Shown here one piece after another: positions 43,669 through 52,476 of a stretch of 64,000 nt of DNA. Where the stretch lies: positions 62,001 through 126,000 of the forward strand of contig NZ_AKJE01000108.1 in the NCBI RefSeq assembly GCF_000282495.1, read 5' to 3'. The number at the start of each line of letters is the position of its first letter. The first letter of the stretch is position 1. This DNA is from Pseudomonas sp. GM79. GTDB lineage: Bacteria > Pseudomonadota > Gammaproteobacteria > Pseudomonadales > Pseudomonadaceae. A program made the position numbers and the translations under genes. The notes beneath the pieces were generated by a model. The model made no database searches, was not told the origin of the DNA, and worked only from the letters and a program-made list of their open reading frames with translations.

Positions 43669-44520
43669 CTAGAAGTACGAGCCGATACTGCCGTTGGCTT
43701 CGAGCGCTTTTCCGATATCCTTGGCTGCTTCCAGTGTGGAGTTCAATGCGCGGCATCGTAGTTCATCCGCAGTACATCTGACCGAAGGTGCCGCGATGCT
43801 GATTGCACCCACCGGATACCCGTCAATATCCAGTACGGGTACCGCAAGAATTCTTAAGCCATCGGTGAACAGGGATTCGGTTAGAACGAAACCGTCCTCA
43901 CGAATCTGCACAAGCAAGTCCTGAAGGGCTGGCTCAGTGGCGTGGGGTTTAATAATGAATGGTGTTGTGGGCGTCAGCATCTGGACTTTCTGTACCTGTT
44001 GTTCCGGCAAGAAGGCCAGTATTGACTGCCCGATAGCGGTCTGAGTTGCGGGTACTGTGGTACCGATACGGATATCCACGCCTAGTCGAGTGATACCCGC
44101 CCGCACCCGTTCTAGATACAGCACATCTGCACCTTGTAATACGGCAAAGCTCGCAGCTTCGTTGGTTTCACTGACCAAGCTGCGAAGAATTGGCCGCACG
44201 ATGCTACGTAGGTCCGTACGAGCGATGGCGTGGAAACCAAGGTCGAGCACCTTGAGTGTCAGTGCGAAGCGACGACTTTCCGGGATTCTTGAAACATATC
44301 CCAGATCGACCAACGTATTGAGCATACGGAAGGTGGTACCTGGGTCGAGCTCAGCGGCCATGGCTATCTGGCTTAAGGTTTGTTCATCATTTTCAGAAGT
44401 GAAGGCTTCCAGCACCCGGAACCCCTTTGCAAGGGACTGAACAGTACTGCGTGCCTTTTTGTCATCAGTGTTCGACGTGGATTCGGTACTGGCAGTGTTT
44501 TGTTCAAGTGTCTTTATCAT
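43669..44520 (-). CDS. IclR-family transcriptional regulator
   Basis: The start MIKTLEQNT at 44520 has AAGGCGA upstream; the longer frame to 44658 is AT-rich and runs into a hairpin. The 283-residue protein has the IclR layout: SLAKGFRVLEAF, winged helix LSQIAMAAELDPGTTFRMLNTLVDLGYV, and the effector domain with ESLFTDGLRILAVPVLDIDGYPVGAISIAAP. It presumably controls the MFS, DapA-like and OprD genes downstream on the same strand. Confidence 0.9.
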   Translation of the reverse strand: MIKTLEQNTASTESTSNTDDKKARSTVQSLAKGFRVLEAFTSENDEQTLSQIAMAAELDPGTTFRMLNTLVDLGYVSRIPESRRFALTLKVLDLGFHAIARTDLRSIVRPILRSLVSETNEAASFAVLQGADVLYLERVRAGITRLGVDIRIGTTVPATQTAIGQSILAFLPEQQVQKVQMLTPTTPFIIKPHATEPALQDLLVQIREDGFVLTESLFTDGLRILAVPVLDIDGYPVGAISIAAPSVRCTADELRCRALNSTLEAAKDIGKALEANGSIGSYF

Positions 44521-44658
44521 TTTTTCGCCTTTTTTGTTTTTTCGGATTGCGAAATTATTTTCTTTCAAATAGAATATTATTTTTGGGCTTTGTTGTCCTA
44601 TATCTATTTGCTGATTTTTAGTTTTTTTTATTCCATTTTTGAATATATGAATACGCAA

Positions 44659-44690
44659 AAACGCCGCTCATTTGAGCGGCGTTTTTTTTG
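44659..44690 (+). terminator. Strong intrinsic terminator-like hairpin
   Basis: AAACGCCGCTC (44659-44669), loop ATTT and GAGCGGCGTTT (44674-44684) followed by further T residues form an ideal plus-strand terminator. The reverse strand also ends in TTTTTG, so it may work both ways. No plus-strand gene precedes it; see findings. The surrounding interval 44521-44988 contains no gene. Confidence 0.75.
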
Positions 44691-44988
44691 TACGTAGTTT
44701 ATTGGGCTTCGCTGAGGGGAGATCAAAATCGCCTACGGACATCATTCAGCTCACCTCTACAGCCTTAAACTGGATCGAACATCTGCCCCAATCCGCTCGA
44801 ACCGTCTCTATTGCGAGTGCTCGGGTCAGTTGCCACGCGAACATCTCGCCAAGGCCGTTTTGTGGACGTTGGCAGAGGTTTGTTCACGGCCGGCCTCCTG
44901 AGAATATTTCCGTTGTGGAGCTTGTAGCCAATCTAATTGGTGAGTTAAATCTTTAAGTTATTACGTTAACTTTCGGAAAAACTCACCC

Positions 44989-45900
44989 ATGAGCAAGAAG
45001 AGCCCCCTGACCCAGGTCAGCGATTTTGATTTGCGCCTACTTCGATTGTTTAAAACGGTGGTGCAATGTGGCAGTTTTTCCGCCGCTGAAAGCACACTCG
45101 GCATCAGCCGCTCGGCGATCAGTCTGCACATGAGCGACCTGGAAAAACGTTTAGGCATGCGGCTATGCCAGCGAGGGCGCGCCGGGTTCGCGCTGACCGA
45201 TGAGGGCCGGGAGGTTCTGCGTTCCAGTGAAGCGGTGCTGGTAGCGATCGAGGGATTTCGCAGCGAGGTCAATCAGTTGCACAGCCAACTGCGCGGCGAT
45301 CTGAATATCGGCGTCATGAACAACCTGGTGACACAGCCGAAAATGCGCATCACACGCGCCCTGAAATCACTGCGTGGCCAAGGGGATGGCGTCACGATCA
45401 ACCTGAGCATGAGCACCCCCGGGGAGATTGAGCGAGGCCTGTTGGACGGGCGCCTGCATGTCGGGGCAATCCCGTTGATTACGCCACTCTCGGGACTGGA
45501 GTACAGCTTGCTCTACGAGGAGCGTTCGAATCTTTATTGCAGCTGGGAGCATCCGTTGTTTGGTCGCACGCAGGAGGTGACCAACGATGATCTGCGGCAT
45601 GTCGATGCGGTTGTCCCGAGTTACCGAATGACCGCTGAGGCGATCGGTCTTCATCACCTGCTGGAATGTTCGGCGACCGCCACGGACCGCGAAGGCATCG
45701 CTTTTCTGATCCTCACGGGCAGCTACATCGGTTTTCTTCCCGACCACTTCGCCGCTGGCTGGGTCGAGAAGGGGTTGATGAAACCCCTTGCGCCACAGCG
45801 CCTGTATTTCGATGCACCACTGGCCGTGGTCACCTCGAAAAGCCGTCGACCAAGCCTGATTCTCGACCACTTCCTCGAAGCCATTCAGCAAACTCTTTAG
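44989..45900 (+). CDS. LysR-family transcriptional regulator
   Basis: The 303-residue protein starts with the LysR winged helix: DFDLRLLRLFKTVVQCGSF, SAAESTLGISRSAISLHMS and DLEKRLGMRLCQR. The co-inducer domain follows from about residue 95 (RGDLNIGVMNN). It is on the same strand and immediately upstream of the amino-acid ABC transporter and hydroxyproline genes, so it may activate them. The intergenic region has an 18-bp near-perfect inverted repeat at 45917. Confidence 0.9.
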   Translation: MSKKSPLTQVSDFDLRLLRLFKTVVQCGSFSAAESTLGISRSAISLHMSDLEKRLGMRLCQRGRAGFALTDEGREVLRSSEAVLVAIEGFRSEVNQLHSQLRGDLNIGVMNNLVTQPKMRITRALKSLRGQGDGVTINLSMSTPGEIERGLLDGRLHVGAIPLITPLSGLEYSLLYEERSNLYCSWEHPLFGRTQEVTNDDLRHVDAVVPSYRMTAEAIGLHHLLECSATATDREGIAFLILTGSYIGFLPDHFAAGWVEKGLMKPLAPQRLYFDAPLAVVTSKSRRPSLILDHFLEAIQQTL

Positions 45901-45916
45901 TTTTCCCCCTCCCCAA

Positions 45917-45934
45917 AGCGGTCGTCCGACCGCT
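45917..45934. promoter_or_regulatory. Inverted repeat between LysR and the ABC transporter genes
   Basis: AGCGGTCGTCCGACCGCT forms two 8-bp arms around TC. Without a T tract it is a weak terminator for the LysR gene or, alternatively, a regulator-binding site 150 bp upstream of the transporter operon. Confidence 0.4.
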
Positions 45935-46086
45935 CGGTCATTTTCCTCATGAATTTTTTCGACGCGTGTTGACAGTTCGATTCATTCAAATCTATCTTGC
46001 ATACAGCGCTGCACACATGATGGCGCACAGTGATGTTGAATTTGTACCTTCCTGCCTACAAGAACGAAATCATCGGAGAGGTCAAA

Positions 46087-46929
46087 ATGGCTCGGTTCCT
46101 TCCTCGCACCATCCGCAACATGCTCGTTTGTGCATCCGCTATTGGCGCGTTGCTCACCCAGGTCCCAGCCCAGGCGGCTGATGTTTCACTCTGGAAAGAC
46201 ATTCAAAAAGCAGGCGTCTTGCGCTGTGGCGCGGCCGTTGCCGCGCCCTACGTCATGCGTGATGCACGCTCCGGTGAATACAGCGGCTACTTCGTGGACC
46301 TGTGTCGCGACTTTGGCGAGAGGGTGCTGAAGGTCAAAGTCGAGTTCGTCGACACCAACTGGGACAACCTCGTGGCCGGGCTGCAAGGTGGCAAGTGGGA
46401 CATGGCCATGGCGCTGAACCAGACACCTGAACGCGCGCTGGCGGTGAGTTTTTCGGTGCCTGCGACGGACTACCAGGTGTCGTTGCTGATCAACAAGGAC
46501 AACCCGAAACTGGCAAACGCCGGCAATACCCTCGTCGATTTCGACAAGCCTGAAGTGACCTTCGCGGTCATGTCCGGCACCGCCCAGGACAAGGCCATTT
46601 CGGCGGTTATCAAGCAAGGCAAGATCATGCGCTTGCCGGGCATGGACGAGGTGCGCCTGGCGGTGATGTCCAAGCGTGCCGACGTCTTGGTCGATGCCAG
46701 TGACACCAACCACCTGTTTGCCGTGGCTAACCCGGGCTGGTCGAAGGAAGTGCTGCCCAAACCCGCACTGGCCAAGCAGGGCGTGGCGTTCGGCGTGCGC
46801 CGCGACATTAGCGCCGCCGACTTGCAGACGCTGAACATCTATCTCTCCCAGCGTCGCGAGACCGGTGAGATCGACGCCTTGGTCGACAAGGCTTCGCAAC
46901 TGGCCAACGCCGAGAAAACTCCTCAGTAA
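46087..46929 (+). CDS. Amino-acid ABC transporter, periplasmic binding protein
   Basis: MARFLPRTIR at 46087 follows GGAGAGG. The 280-residue protein has a signal peptide ending VPAQA-ADV and the family-3 solute-binding fold: GVLRCGAAVAAPYVMRD, GYFVDLCRDFGERV, NWDNLVAGLQGGKWDMAM. It probably captures a polar amino acid, here most likely a hydroxyproline or other proline derivative given the downstream enzymes. It is the first gene of the transporter-catabolic operon. Confidence 0.9.
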   Translation: MARFLPRTIRNMLVCASAIGALLTQVPAQAADVSLWKDIQKAGVLRCGAAVAAPYVMRDARSGEYSGYFVDLCRDFGERVLKVKVEFVDTNWDNLVAGLQGGKWDMAMALNQTPERALAVSFSVPATDYQVSLLINKDNPKLANAGNTLVDFDKPEVTFAVMSGTAQDKAISAVIKQGKIMRLPGMDEVRLAVMSKRADVLVDASDTNHLFAVANPGWSKEVLPKPALAKQGVAFGVRRDISAADLQTLNIYLSQRRETGEIDALVDKASQLANAEKTPQ

Positions 46930-46981
46930 ACCCCGCCGATGCCGAGCGCGCAGCGGGCTGCGCGCTCTCGGAGAATGTTCG

Positions 46982-47803
46982 ATGAAAACTTCCACTCTGG
47001 CGGCGGTGCCGTCACGGCCTCTGCCTGCCTGCGAAACGAAGGGCGCCGGGTTCATCCAGCTGCGCGACGTCTATAAGTCCTACGGCGAAAACCTGGTGGT
47101 GATGGACCACCTCGATCTGGATATGCGCGCCGATGATCGCCTGGTCATCATCGGTCCCAGCGGTAGCGGCAAGAGCTCTTTGCTGCGGGTCATGATGGGG
47201 CTCGAGAGCATTCAGGGCGGGACCATCCGCTTCCAGGACAAACCCTATATCGATGGCAACGCCAGGGGCAAAGGCAAGCCCATGGATTGCTCGCTGCAAA
47301 CCCAGGTGGGCATGGTGTTTCAGCACTACACCTTGTTTCCGCACCTGTCGGTTCTGGGCAATCTGATCCTGGCGCCGATGAAAGTGCATGGCCTGTCCAG
47401 GGCACAGGCGACTGACAAGGCCCGGGCATTGCTGGCTCGGCTGGGCCTGGAGAGCAAGCTCAACGTTTACCCCAGCCAGTTATCCGGCGGCCAGAAACAG
47501 CGGGTGGCGATTGCCCGGGCGTTGATGCTGGAGCCCAAGTTGATGCTGTTCGATGAGGTCACCTCGGCGCTCGATCCGGAAATGGTCATCGAGGTGCAGA
47601 ACGTCATGCTGCAACTGGCCGAGCAGAAGATGGCGATGATCATCGTCACCCACGATATGCATTTCGCCCGGCATATCGCCACCCGCGTGGTGTTTTGCGC
47701 CAACGGCAAAGTGGTAGAGCAAGGCCATCCCGATCAGTTGTTCACTCAGCCCAAGGAACCCCGCACTCGCGAGTTCCTGGAAAAAGTGCTGCACCTGGAC
47801 TGA
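46982..47803 (+). CDS. Amino-acid ABC transporter, ATP-binding protein
   Basis: MKTSTLAAVP at 46982 follows GGAGAATG. The 273-residue ATPase has Walker A GPSGSGKSS, Q-loop VGMVFQHYTLFPHLSV, signature LSGGQKQRVAIARAL, Walker B LMLFDEVTSALD and the switch His in IIVTHDMHFA. It resembles GlnQ/HisP proteins of polar amino-acid importers. It powers the two permeases encoded directly downstream. Confidence 0.93.
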   Translation: MKTSTLAAVPSRPLPACETKGAGFIQLRDVYKSYGENLVVMDHLDLDMRADDRLVIIGPSGSGKSSLLRVMMGLESIQGGTIRFQDKPYIDGNARGKGKPMDCSLQTQVGMVFQHYTLFPHLSVLGNLILAPMKVHGLSRAQATDKARALLARLGLESKLNVYPSQLSGGQKQRVAIARALMLEPKLMLFDEVTSALDPEMVIEVQNVMLQLAEQKMAMIIVTHDMHFARHIATRVVFCANGKVVEQGHPDQLFTQPKEPRTREFLEKVLHLD

Positions 47804-47814
47804 GGAGCGCGACC

Positions 47815-48486
47815 ATGAATTATCAATTCGACTTCAGCTTTCTCAACGGCAACTTCGGCCTGTTGTGGGACGGCCTGAAAGTCACCCTGCAACTGGCACT
47901 GGTGTCGAACATCGTCGGTCTAGTGTTGGGTTTTGGCCTGTGCCTGCTGACCTTGAGTCGCTGGTTTTTTCTGCGCTGGCCGGCGCAGTTGTTTATCGAG
48001 TTCTTTCGTTGCACGCCGGTGCTGCTGCAAATCGTCTGGTTTTTCTACTGCGTGCCGATGCTGTTCGACGTGTTCATCGACCCGATCACCATGGGCGTTC
48101 TGGCCCTCGGTTTGAACCTGACGGCGTTCAATGCCGAGGCCTATCGGGCCGGCGTGCAGGCGGTACCGCGTGAGCACCTGGACGCCTGCGTTGCATTGGG
48201 CCTGCGCCCGTGGCAGCGCACGCTCTACGTGATTCTTCCGCAAGCGTTGCGCAGTGCCATCCCGGTGTTGATGACCAACGGCATTTCGATCCTTCAGCAA
48301 AGCGCGCTGGTGGCAATCGTGGCCGTGGGCGACCTGATGTACGTCGGCAAAAGCATTGCCACCGAAGCCTACCGCCCGCTGGAGACCTATTCGCTGATCG
48401 CGCTCATTTACTTCGCCCTGTCGCTGCCCATCGCTCAGTTCGTTCAGTGGCTTGAACGACGTCAGGACGCTGCGCTCGCGCGCTGA
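47815..48486 (+). CDS. Amino-acid ABC transporter permease 1
   Basis: MNYQFDFSFL at 47815 has GAGGAGCG upstream; 223 residues. Hydrophobic helices and the HisM/GlnP motifs LWDGLKVTLQLALVSNIVG, FIEFFRCTPVLLQIVWFFYC and the EAA loop EAYRAGVQAVPREHLDACVALGL (in part) are visible. It forms the inner-membrane channel with the second permease. Confidence 0.92.
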   Translation: MNYQFDFSFLNGNFGLLWDGLKVTLQLALVSNIVGLVLGFGLCLLTLSRWFFLRWPAQLFIEFFRCTPVLLQIVWFFYCVPMLFDVFIDPITMGVLALGLNLTAFNAEAYRAGVQAVPREHLDACVALGLRPWQRTLYVILPQALRSAIPVLMTNGISILQQSALVAIVAVGDLMYVGKSIATEAYRPLETYSLIALIYFALSLPIAQFVQWLERRQDAALAR

Positions 48487-48496
48487 GGAGACTGTC

Positions 48497-49162
48497 ATGA
48501 ATCTCGATTTCACCGTGGTGTTCTCTTATTGGCAAGCCTTGCTGCAGGGGTTGGCGCTGACGCTGGCGTTCACTGTCGGCTGCGCCATCCTGGGCAGTCT
48601 CTGCGGGTTTTTCCTGAGCCTGTTGCGCGCGTCCCGCAGTCGCTGGTTGAGCGTGCCGGCGGGGTTCTATGTGGAGCTGTTTCGCGGTACGCCGCTGTTG
48701 ATCCAGCTGTTCTGGGTGTTTTTCTGCTTTCCGGTGGTGTTCGGCATCGATGTGCCGCCCTACATCTCGGTGTTGCTGGCGCTGACGCTGTACATGACCG
48801 CCATCACCAGCGAGACCTTTCGCGGCGCACTCAAATCCATCCCCGGCGAACAACACGATGCGTGCGTCGCGTTGGGCTTGGCGTCCTGGAATAAAACCCT
48901 CTTCGTGGTGTTTCCCCAGGCGTTGCTGCGGGGTATTCCGCCGCTGCTTTCCAACGTGGTTTCGCTGTTCAAGGAGAGCGCGCTGATTTCTTCGGTGGGC
49001 ATCGCCGACCTGATGTTCGTCGGCCAGAACATCTCCAACAGCACGGCCCGTCCGGTCGAGTTCCTCTCGGCGGTGGCGGTCATCTATTTCCTCGTGGCGT
49101 TCCCGTTGACCCGTCTGGTCGGAGTGATCGAGACGCGGATGCTGCGACGTTATGCGTACTAA
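48497..49162 (+). CDS. Amino-acid ABC transporter permease 2
   Basis: MNLDFTVVFS at 48497 has GAGGAGAC upstream; 221 residues. It has the same HisM/GlnP pattern as its neighbour: YWQALLQGLALTLAFT, ELFRGTPLLIQLFWVFF and an EAA loop with SIPGEQHDACVALGLASW. The 10-bp gap to permease 1 marks one transcript. Confidence 0.92.
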   Translation: MNLDFTVVFSYWQALLQGLALTLAFTVGCAILGSLCGFFLSLLRASRSRWLSVPAGFYVELFRGTPLLIQLFWVFFCFPVVFGIDVPPYISVLLALTLYMTAITSETFRGALKSIPGEQHDACVALGLASWNKTLFVVFPQALLRGIPPLLSNVVSLFKESALISSVGIADLMFVGQNISNSTARPVEFLSAVAVIYFLVAFPLTRLVGVIETRMLRRYAY

Positions 49163-49198
49163 CCCCAACCCGTCATTCAACAACGTGGAGTGTCTTCA

Positions 49199-50080
49199 AT
49201 GACCCAACTCAAAGGCATCCTGCCTGCTCTGGTCACGCCTTTCGACAAGGCCGGCAAAGTCGATTTCGACATGCTCAGCAACATCATCGAGTTTCAACTC
49301 AAGGCCGGCGTCAAAGGCTTCGTGCCGCTGGGTTCCACCGGTGAGTACTACGCCCTGACCAACGAAGAGCGGCGGCAGATTCTGGCCACGGTGCGCGAAG
49401 TGGTCGGTGATCGCGGCGTGTTGATTGCCGGTGCCAATGGTTCCTGCACCCGTGAGGTTATCGAGCAGGTCAAGCAGACCCGTGATGCGGGCTACACCAA
49501 TCTGCTGATCGCGCCGCCGTATTACGCACTGCCTTCACAGGACGAGCTGATCGGTCACTATCAGGCGATTCTCGATGCCGCGCCGGATATCAATGTGGTG
49601 TTGTACAACTACCCGGTACGCACCAACGTTGAAGTCGGCTTCGGCGTGCTGGATGCCTTCAAGGACAACGAGCGCGTCATCGGCATCAAGGAAAGCAGCG
49701 GCAACCTGCTGCGTGCCATCGAAATCGGCGGCACCTACAAAGACAACTATCAGTTGTCCTGCGGTTCCGATGACCAGGCACTGGACTTCTTCCTGTGGGG
49801 CGCGACCAGCTGGATCTGCGGCCCGGCCAACTGCCTGACGCAACAGGTCTGCGATTTCTACACCAAATATTCCAGCGGTGATCTGGCCGGTGCCCAGGCC
49901 ATCGTGCGCTCGCTGTTCCCGGTGTTGGCGGACATGGAATCCGGCAAGTTCATTCAGAAGGTCAAGTACGGATGTGAGCTGGCGGGCTTCCAGGCCGGCA
50001 ACGCACGGATGCCACTGCAACCGCTGACCAACGAAGAGAAAGCCAGCTTCCGCGAGGCTTTCGAACTGGCTCAGGTTTAA
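49199..50080 (+). CDS. DapA-family enzyme, probable 1-pyrroline-4-hydroxy-2-carboxylate deaminase
   Basis: MTQLKGILPA at 49199 follows GTGGAG; 293 residues. The active-site elements are standard: GSTGEYYALT, Tyr136 in YNYP and Schiff-base Lys164 in IGIKESSGN. In the Pseudomonas hydroxyproline route a DapA-family deaminase converts 1-pyrroline-4-hydroxy-2-carboxylate to 2-oxoglutarate semialdehyde. The next genes encode the epimerase and a FAD dehydrogenase, so that role is likely. Confidence 0.85.
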   Translation: MTQLKGILPALVTPFDKAGKVDFDMLSNIIEFQLKAGVKGFVPLGSTGEYYALTNEERRQILATVREVVGDRGVLIAGANGSCTREVIEQVKQTRDAGYTNLLIAPPYYALPSQDELIGHYQAILDAAPDINVVLYNYPVRTNVEVGFGVLDAFKDNERVIGIKESSGNLLRAIEIGGTYKDNYQLSCGSDDQALDFFLWGATSWICGPANCLTQQVCDFYTKYSSGDLAGAQAIVRSLFPVLADMESGKFIQKVKYGCELAGFQAGNARMPLQPLTNEEKASFREAFELAQV

Positions 50081-50137
50081 GCGCCTGCCGCATCGGCCGC
50101 CACGCCCGGCCGATGCGGCTCTACGGAGTGAGATGAG

Positions 50138-51181
50138 ATGACCCGACACGTATTCAATTGCATTGAAGGCCATACCGAAGGCATGCCCGTGCGCATGGTG
50201 ATCGCCGGAGGCCCAGTACTGAAGGGCGCGACCATGAGCGATCGGCGTGAACACTTCATGATCGAGTTCGACTGGATCCGCCGCACCTTGATGTTCGAGC
50301 CCCGAGGGCATGCGCACATGTCGGGCACGATCTTCTATCCGCCGATGCGCGCCGACAGCGACTTCAGCCTGCTGTTCATCGAGACCTCGGGCTGCCTGCC
50401 GATGTGCGGGCACGCGACCTTGGGCTCCATCAGTTTTGCGCTGGAGGCCGGCCTGATCGAGCCGAAAGTCCCCGGCACCGTGGTGGTGGATGTACCGGCG
50501 GGGCAGGTTCACGCCACTTACACCCGTGTGGGCGAGAAGGTCACCTCGGTGTGTTTCACCAACGTCCCGTCATTCTTGTTGCACCGTGACCTGACCATCG
50601 ACTTCCCGCCGCTGGGCGAGTTGAAGGTCGATATTGCCTATGGCGGTAATTTTTATCCGATTATCGACGTGCAGCCCAACTATCCGGGCTGTGAGCATTT
50701 CAGCCCGCAACAGCTGTTGGAATGGGGGCGGCAGATTCAGGACCTGGTCAATCAATCCATGGACGTGGTCCATCCGCAAAACCCGGCGATCAGAGGCGTC
50801 AACCATTGCATGTGGACAGGCGCGCCGCTGTCAGCAGAGTCCCAGGGGCGGGCTGTGGTGATTGCCGGCGCAAGCCTCATCGACCGCTCCCCGTGTGGCA
50901 CCGGCAGCTCGGCCCGGGTCGCGCAGCGATTTGCGCGTGGCTGGCTGGCCGACGGTGCGGCCTATCGTCATGAAAGCCTGATCGGCAGTTTTTTCGTCGG
51001 TCGTGTGGCGCAACAGCTTCAATTGGACAATGGCACGCCGGCGATTCGCCCCAGCATTGAAGGCCGGGCGTGGATCACCGGGCGCGCGGAGTTTATTGTC
51101 GACGATACCCAACCCTGGTGGGACGGCTTCAGTCTGGAAGATTTTGCCGCTCCAGCCTCAGCGAAAGAGACTTCCCTATGA
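50138..51181 (+). CDS. lhpA: 4-hydroxyproline 2-epimerase (proline racemase family)
   Basis: The 347-residue protein has both catalytic cysteines of racemases/epimerases: Cys90 in LPMCGHATLGS and Cys253 in DRSPCGTGSSA. It interconverts trans-4-hydroxy-L-proline and cis-4-hydroxy-D-proline. The N-terminal CIEGHTEGMPVRMV and the downstream D-amino-acid dehydrogenase gene support the epimerase rather than proline racemase. Its stop overlaps the next ATG (ATGA). Confidence 0.88.
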   Translation: MTRHVFNCIEGHTEGMPVRMVIAGGPVLKGATMSDRREHFMIEFDWIRRTLMFEPRGHAHMSGTIFYPPMRADSDFSLLFIETSGCLPMCGHATLGSISFALEAGLIEPKVPGTVVVDVPAGQVHATYTRVGEKVTSVCFTNVPSFLLHRDLTIDFPPLGELKVDIAYGGNFYPIIDVQPNYPGCEHFSPQQLLEWGRQIQDLVNQSMDVVHPQNPAIRGVNHCMWTGAPLSAESQGRAVVIAGASLIDRSPCGTGSSARVAQRFARGWLADGAAYRHESLIGSFFVGRVAQQLQLDNGTPAIRPSIEGRAWITGRAEFIVDDTQPWWDGFSLEDFAAPASAKETSL

Positions 51182-52476
51182 CACCTCTGCAGTCCGCAGC
51201 TCTTGCCCCCGACCTGCGTGAAAAGGCCCTCGTGGTCGGCGGAGGCATTGTGGGCGTCTGTTGTGCCCTGTATCTGCAACGGGACGGTTATGCGGTGACC
51301 CTGATCGACCCGGCAGCGGCGGGTGACAGCACCGCCAAGTGGAGTTGCGGACAGATGGCGGTCAGCGAGGTCATTCCGCTGTCCAAGCCCGGGATCCTGA
51401 AGAAGATCCCCGGCTGGCTGCTTGATCAGAAAGGACCCTTGGCGCTAAGGCCCGGCGCATTGCCCGGCATCTTGCCGTGGTTCCTGCGATTCCTGGCGTG
51501 CGCCCGGCACTCGAAAATCGTCGAGATTTCCGAGGCCATGGCGACCCTCACGCACCACGTCTACGAGGACTATGCGCCTTTGCTCGACGCTTGCCCGGAC
51601 AAGTCCTTGATGGGCGAACGGCCGATCATCGAGTTGTTTGATACGCCGTCAGGGCTGGATCACGAACGTCCGCATCTTGAGTTGCGCAAAGCGTTGGGCT
51701 TCAAGTCCGAGGTGCTTGATCGTGCGGCGATCGCGGATCTGGAGCCTTCACTGGCCGGCAAGTTCAGCCACGGCCTGCTGTTTCCGGACTGGCACGCGGT
51801 CAGCGACACCAAAGGCTTTATTGCGGCGCTGACACAGAGCTTTATCGAACAGGGCGGCGTGCGTGTCCGCGCCCAGGTCAAACAGCTCGATGAAGTGGCC
51901 GATCGCGCCAGTGGCGTCACGCTCACCAACGGTGAACGCCACGCCGCCGACCATGTAGTGATTGCGGCCGGCACCGGTTCGCGACAGTTCTTTGAGCAAA
52001 TCGGTGCGCAGATTCCGCTGGCCGGGATCGCCGGTTATCAAGTGCTGTTGCCCACTCCAGAGGTGGAGATCCGCCACTCGGTGATCTACGCCGACGGCGG
52101 GTTCTGCTTCAGCCCGATGACCCGAGGCTTGCAGATCGGCGGCACCATCGAATTCGCCAGCCCGAATGCCGAGCCGAACTTCAAACGCGCCGACATCATT
52201 CTTGAGAAAGCCCGAAAAATCCTGCCGCAGTTGCGGCTGGACAACGTCGAGTACGGCGTCGGCTATCGCCCGTTCCTGCCTGACACCAAACCCGTCATTG
52301 ACCGCAGCGCCCGCCTGACGAATGTGTTTATGGCGTTCGGCCACGGCCAACTCGGCCTGACATTGGGCGCCACGACCGGGCGACTCATTACCGATATGGT
52401 TGCTGGACGCATACCGGCCCAGAACCTGAGCCCTTTTAGCGCCAAGCGCTTTGCCCTATTTGGAGACCACGCATGA
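51178..52476 (+). CDS. FAD-dependent D-amino-acid (D-hydroxyproline) dehydrogenase
   Basis: MTPLQSAALA at 51178 overlaps the epimerase stop; 432 residues. It is a DadA/glycine-oxidase-like flavoprotein, with FAD motif VVGGGIVGVCCALYLQRDGY near residue 20 and the C-terminal GYRPFLPDTKPVID and GHGQLGLTLGATTGRL. It should oxidise cis-4-hydroxy-D-proline to 1-pyrroline-4-hydroxy-2-carboxylate with electrons going to the respiratory chain. It overlaps the aldehyde dehydrogenase start by four bases. Confidence 0.88.
   Translation: MTPLQSAALAPDLREKALVVGGGIVGVCCALYLQRDGYAVTLIDPAAAGDSTAKWSCGQMAVSEVIPLSKPGILKKIPGWLLDQKGPLALRPGALPGILPWFLRFLACARHSKIVEISEAMATLTHHVYEDYAPLLDACPDKSLMGERPIIELFDTPSGLDHERPHLELRKALGFKSEVLDRAAIADLEPSLAGKFSHGLLFPDWHAVSDTKGFIAALTQSFIEQGGVRVRAQVKQLDEVADRASGVTLTNGERHAADHVVIAAGTGSRQFFEQIGAQIPLAGIAGYQVLLPTPEVEIRHSVIYADGGFCFSPMTRGLQIGGTIEFASPNAEPNFKRADIILEKARKILPQLRLDNVEYGVGYRPFLPDTKPVIDRSARLTNVFMAFGHGQLGLTLGATTGRLITDMVAGRIPAQNLSPFSAKRFALFGDHA

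Noticed and set aside
46186..47055. 289-codon minus-strand frame over the binding-protein gene
   Set aside because: Antisense to a protein with a clear signal peptide and solute-binding fold.
48404..49183. 259-codon minus-strand frame over permease 2
   Set aside because: Shadow frame, extremely rich in His, Arg and Gln, with no start signal.
49535..50512. 325-codon minus-strand frame across the deaminase and epimerase genes
   Set aside because: Shadow of two clear enzymes; His/Gln/Arg-rich composition typical of antisense frames.
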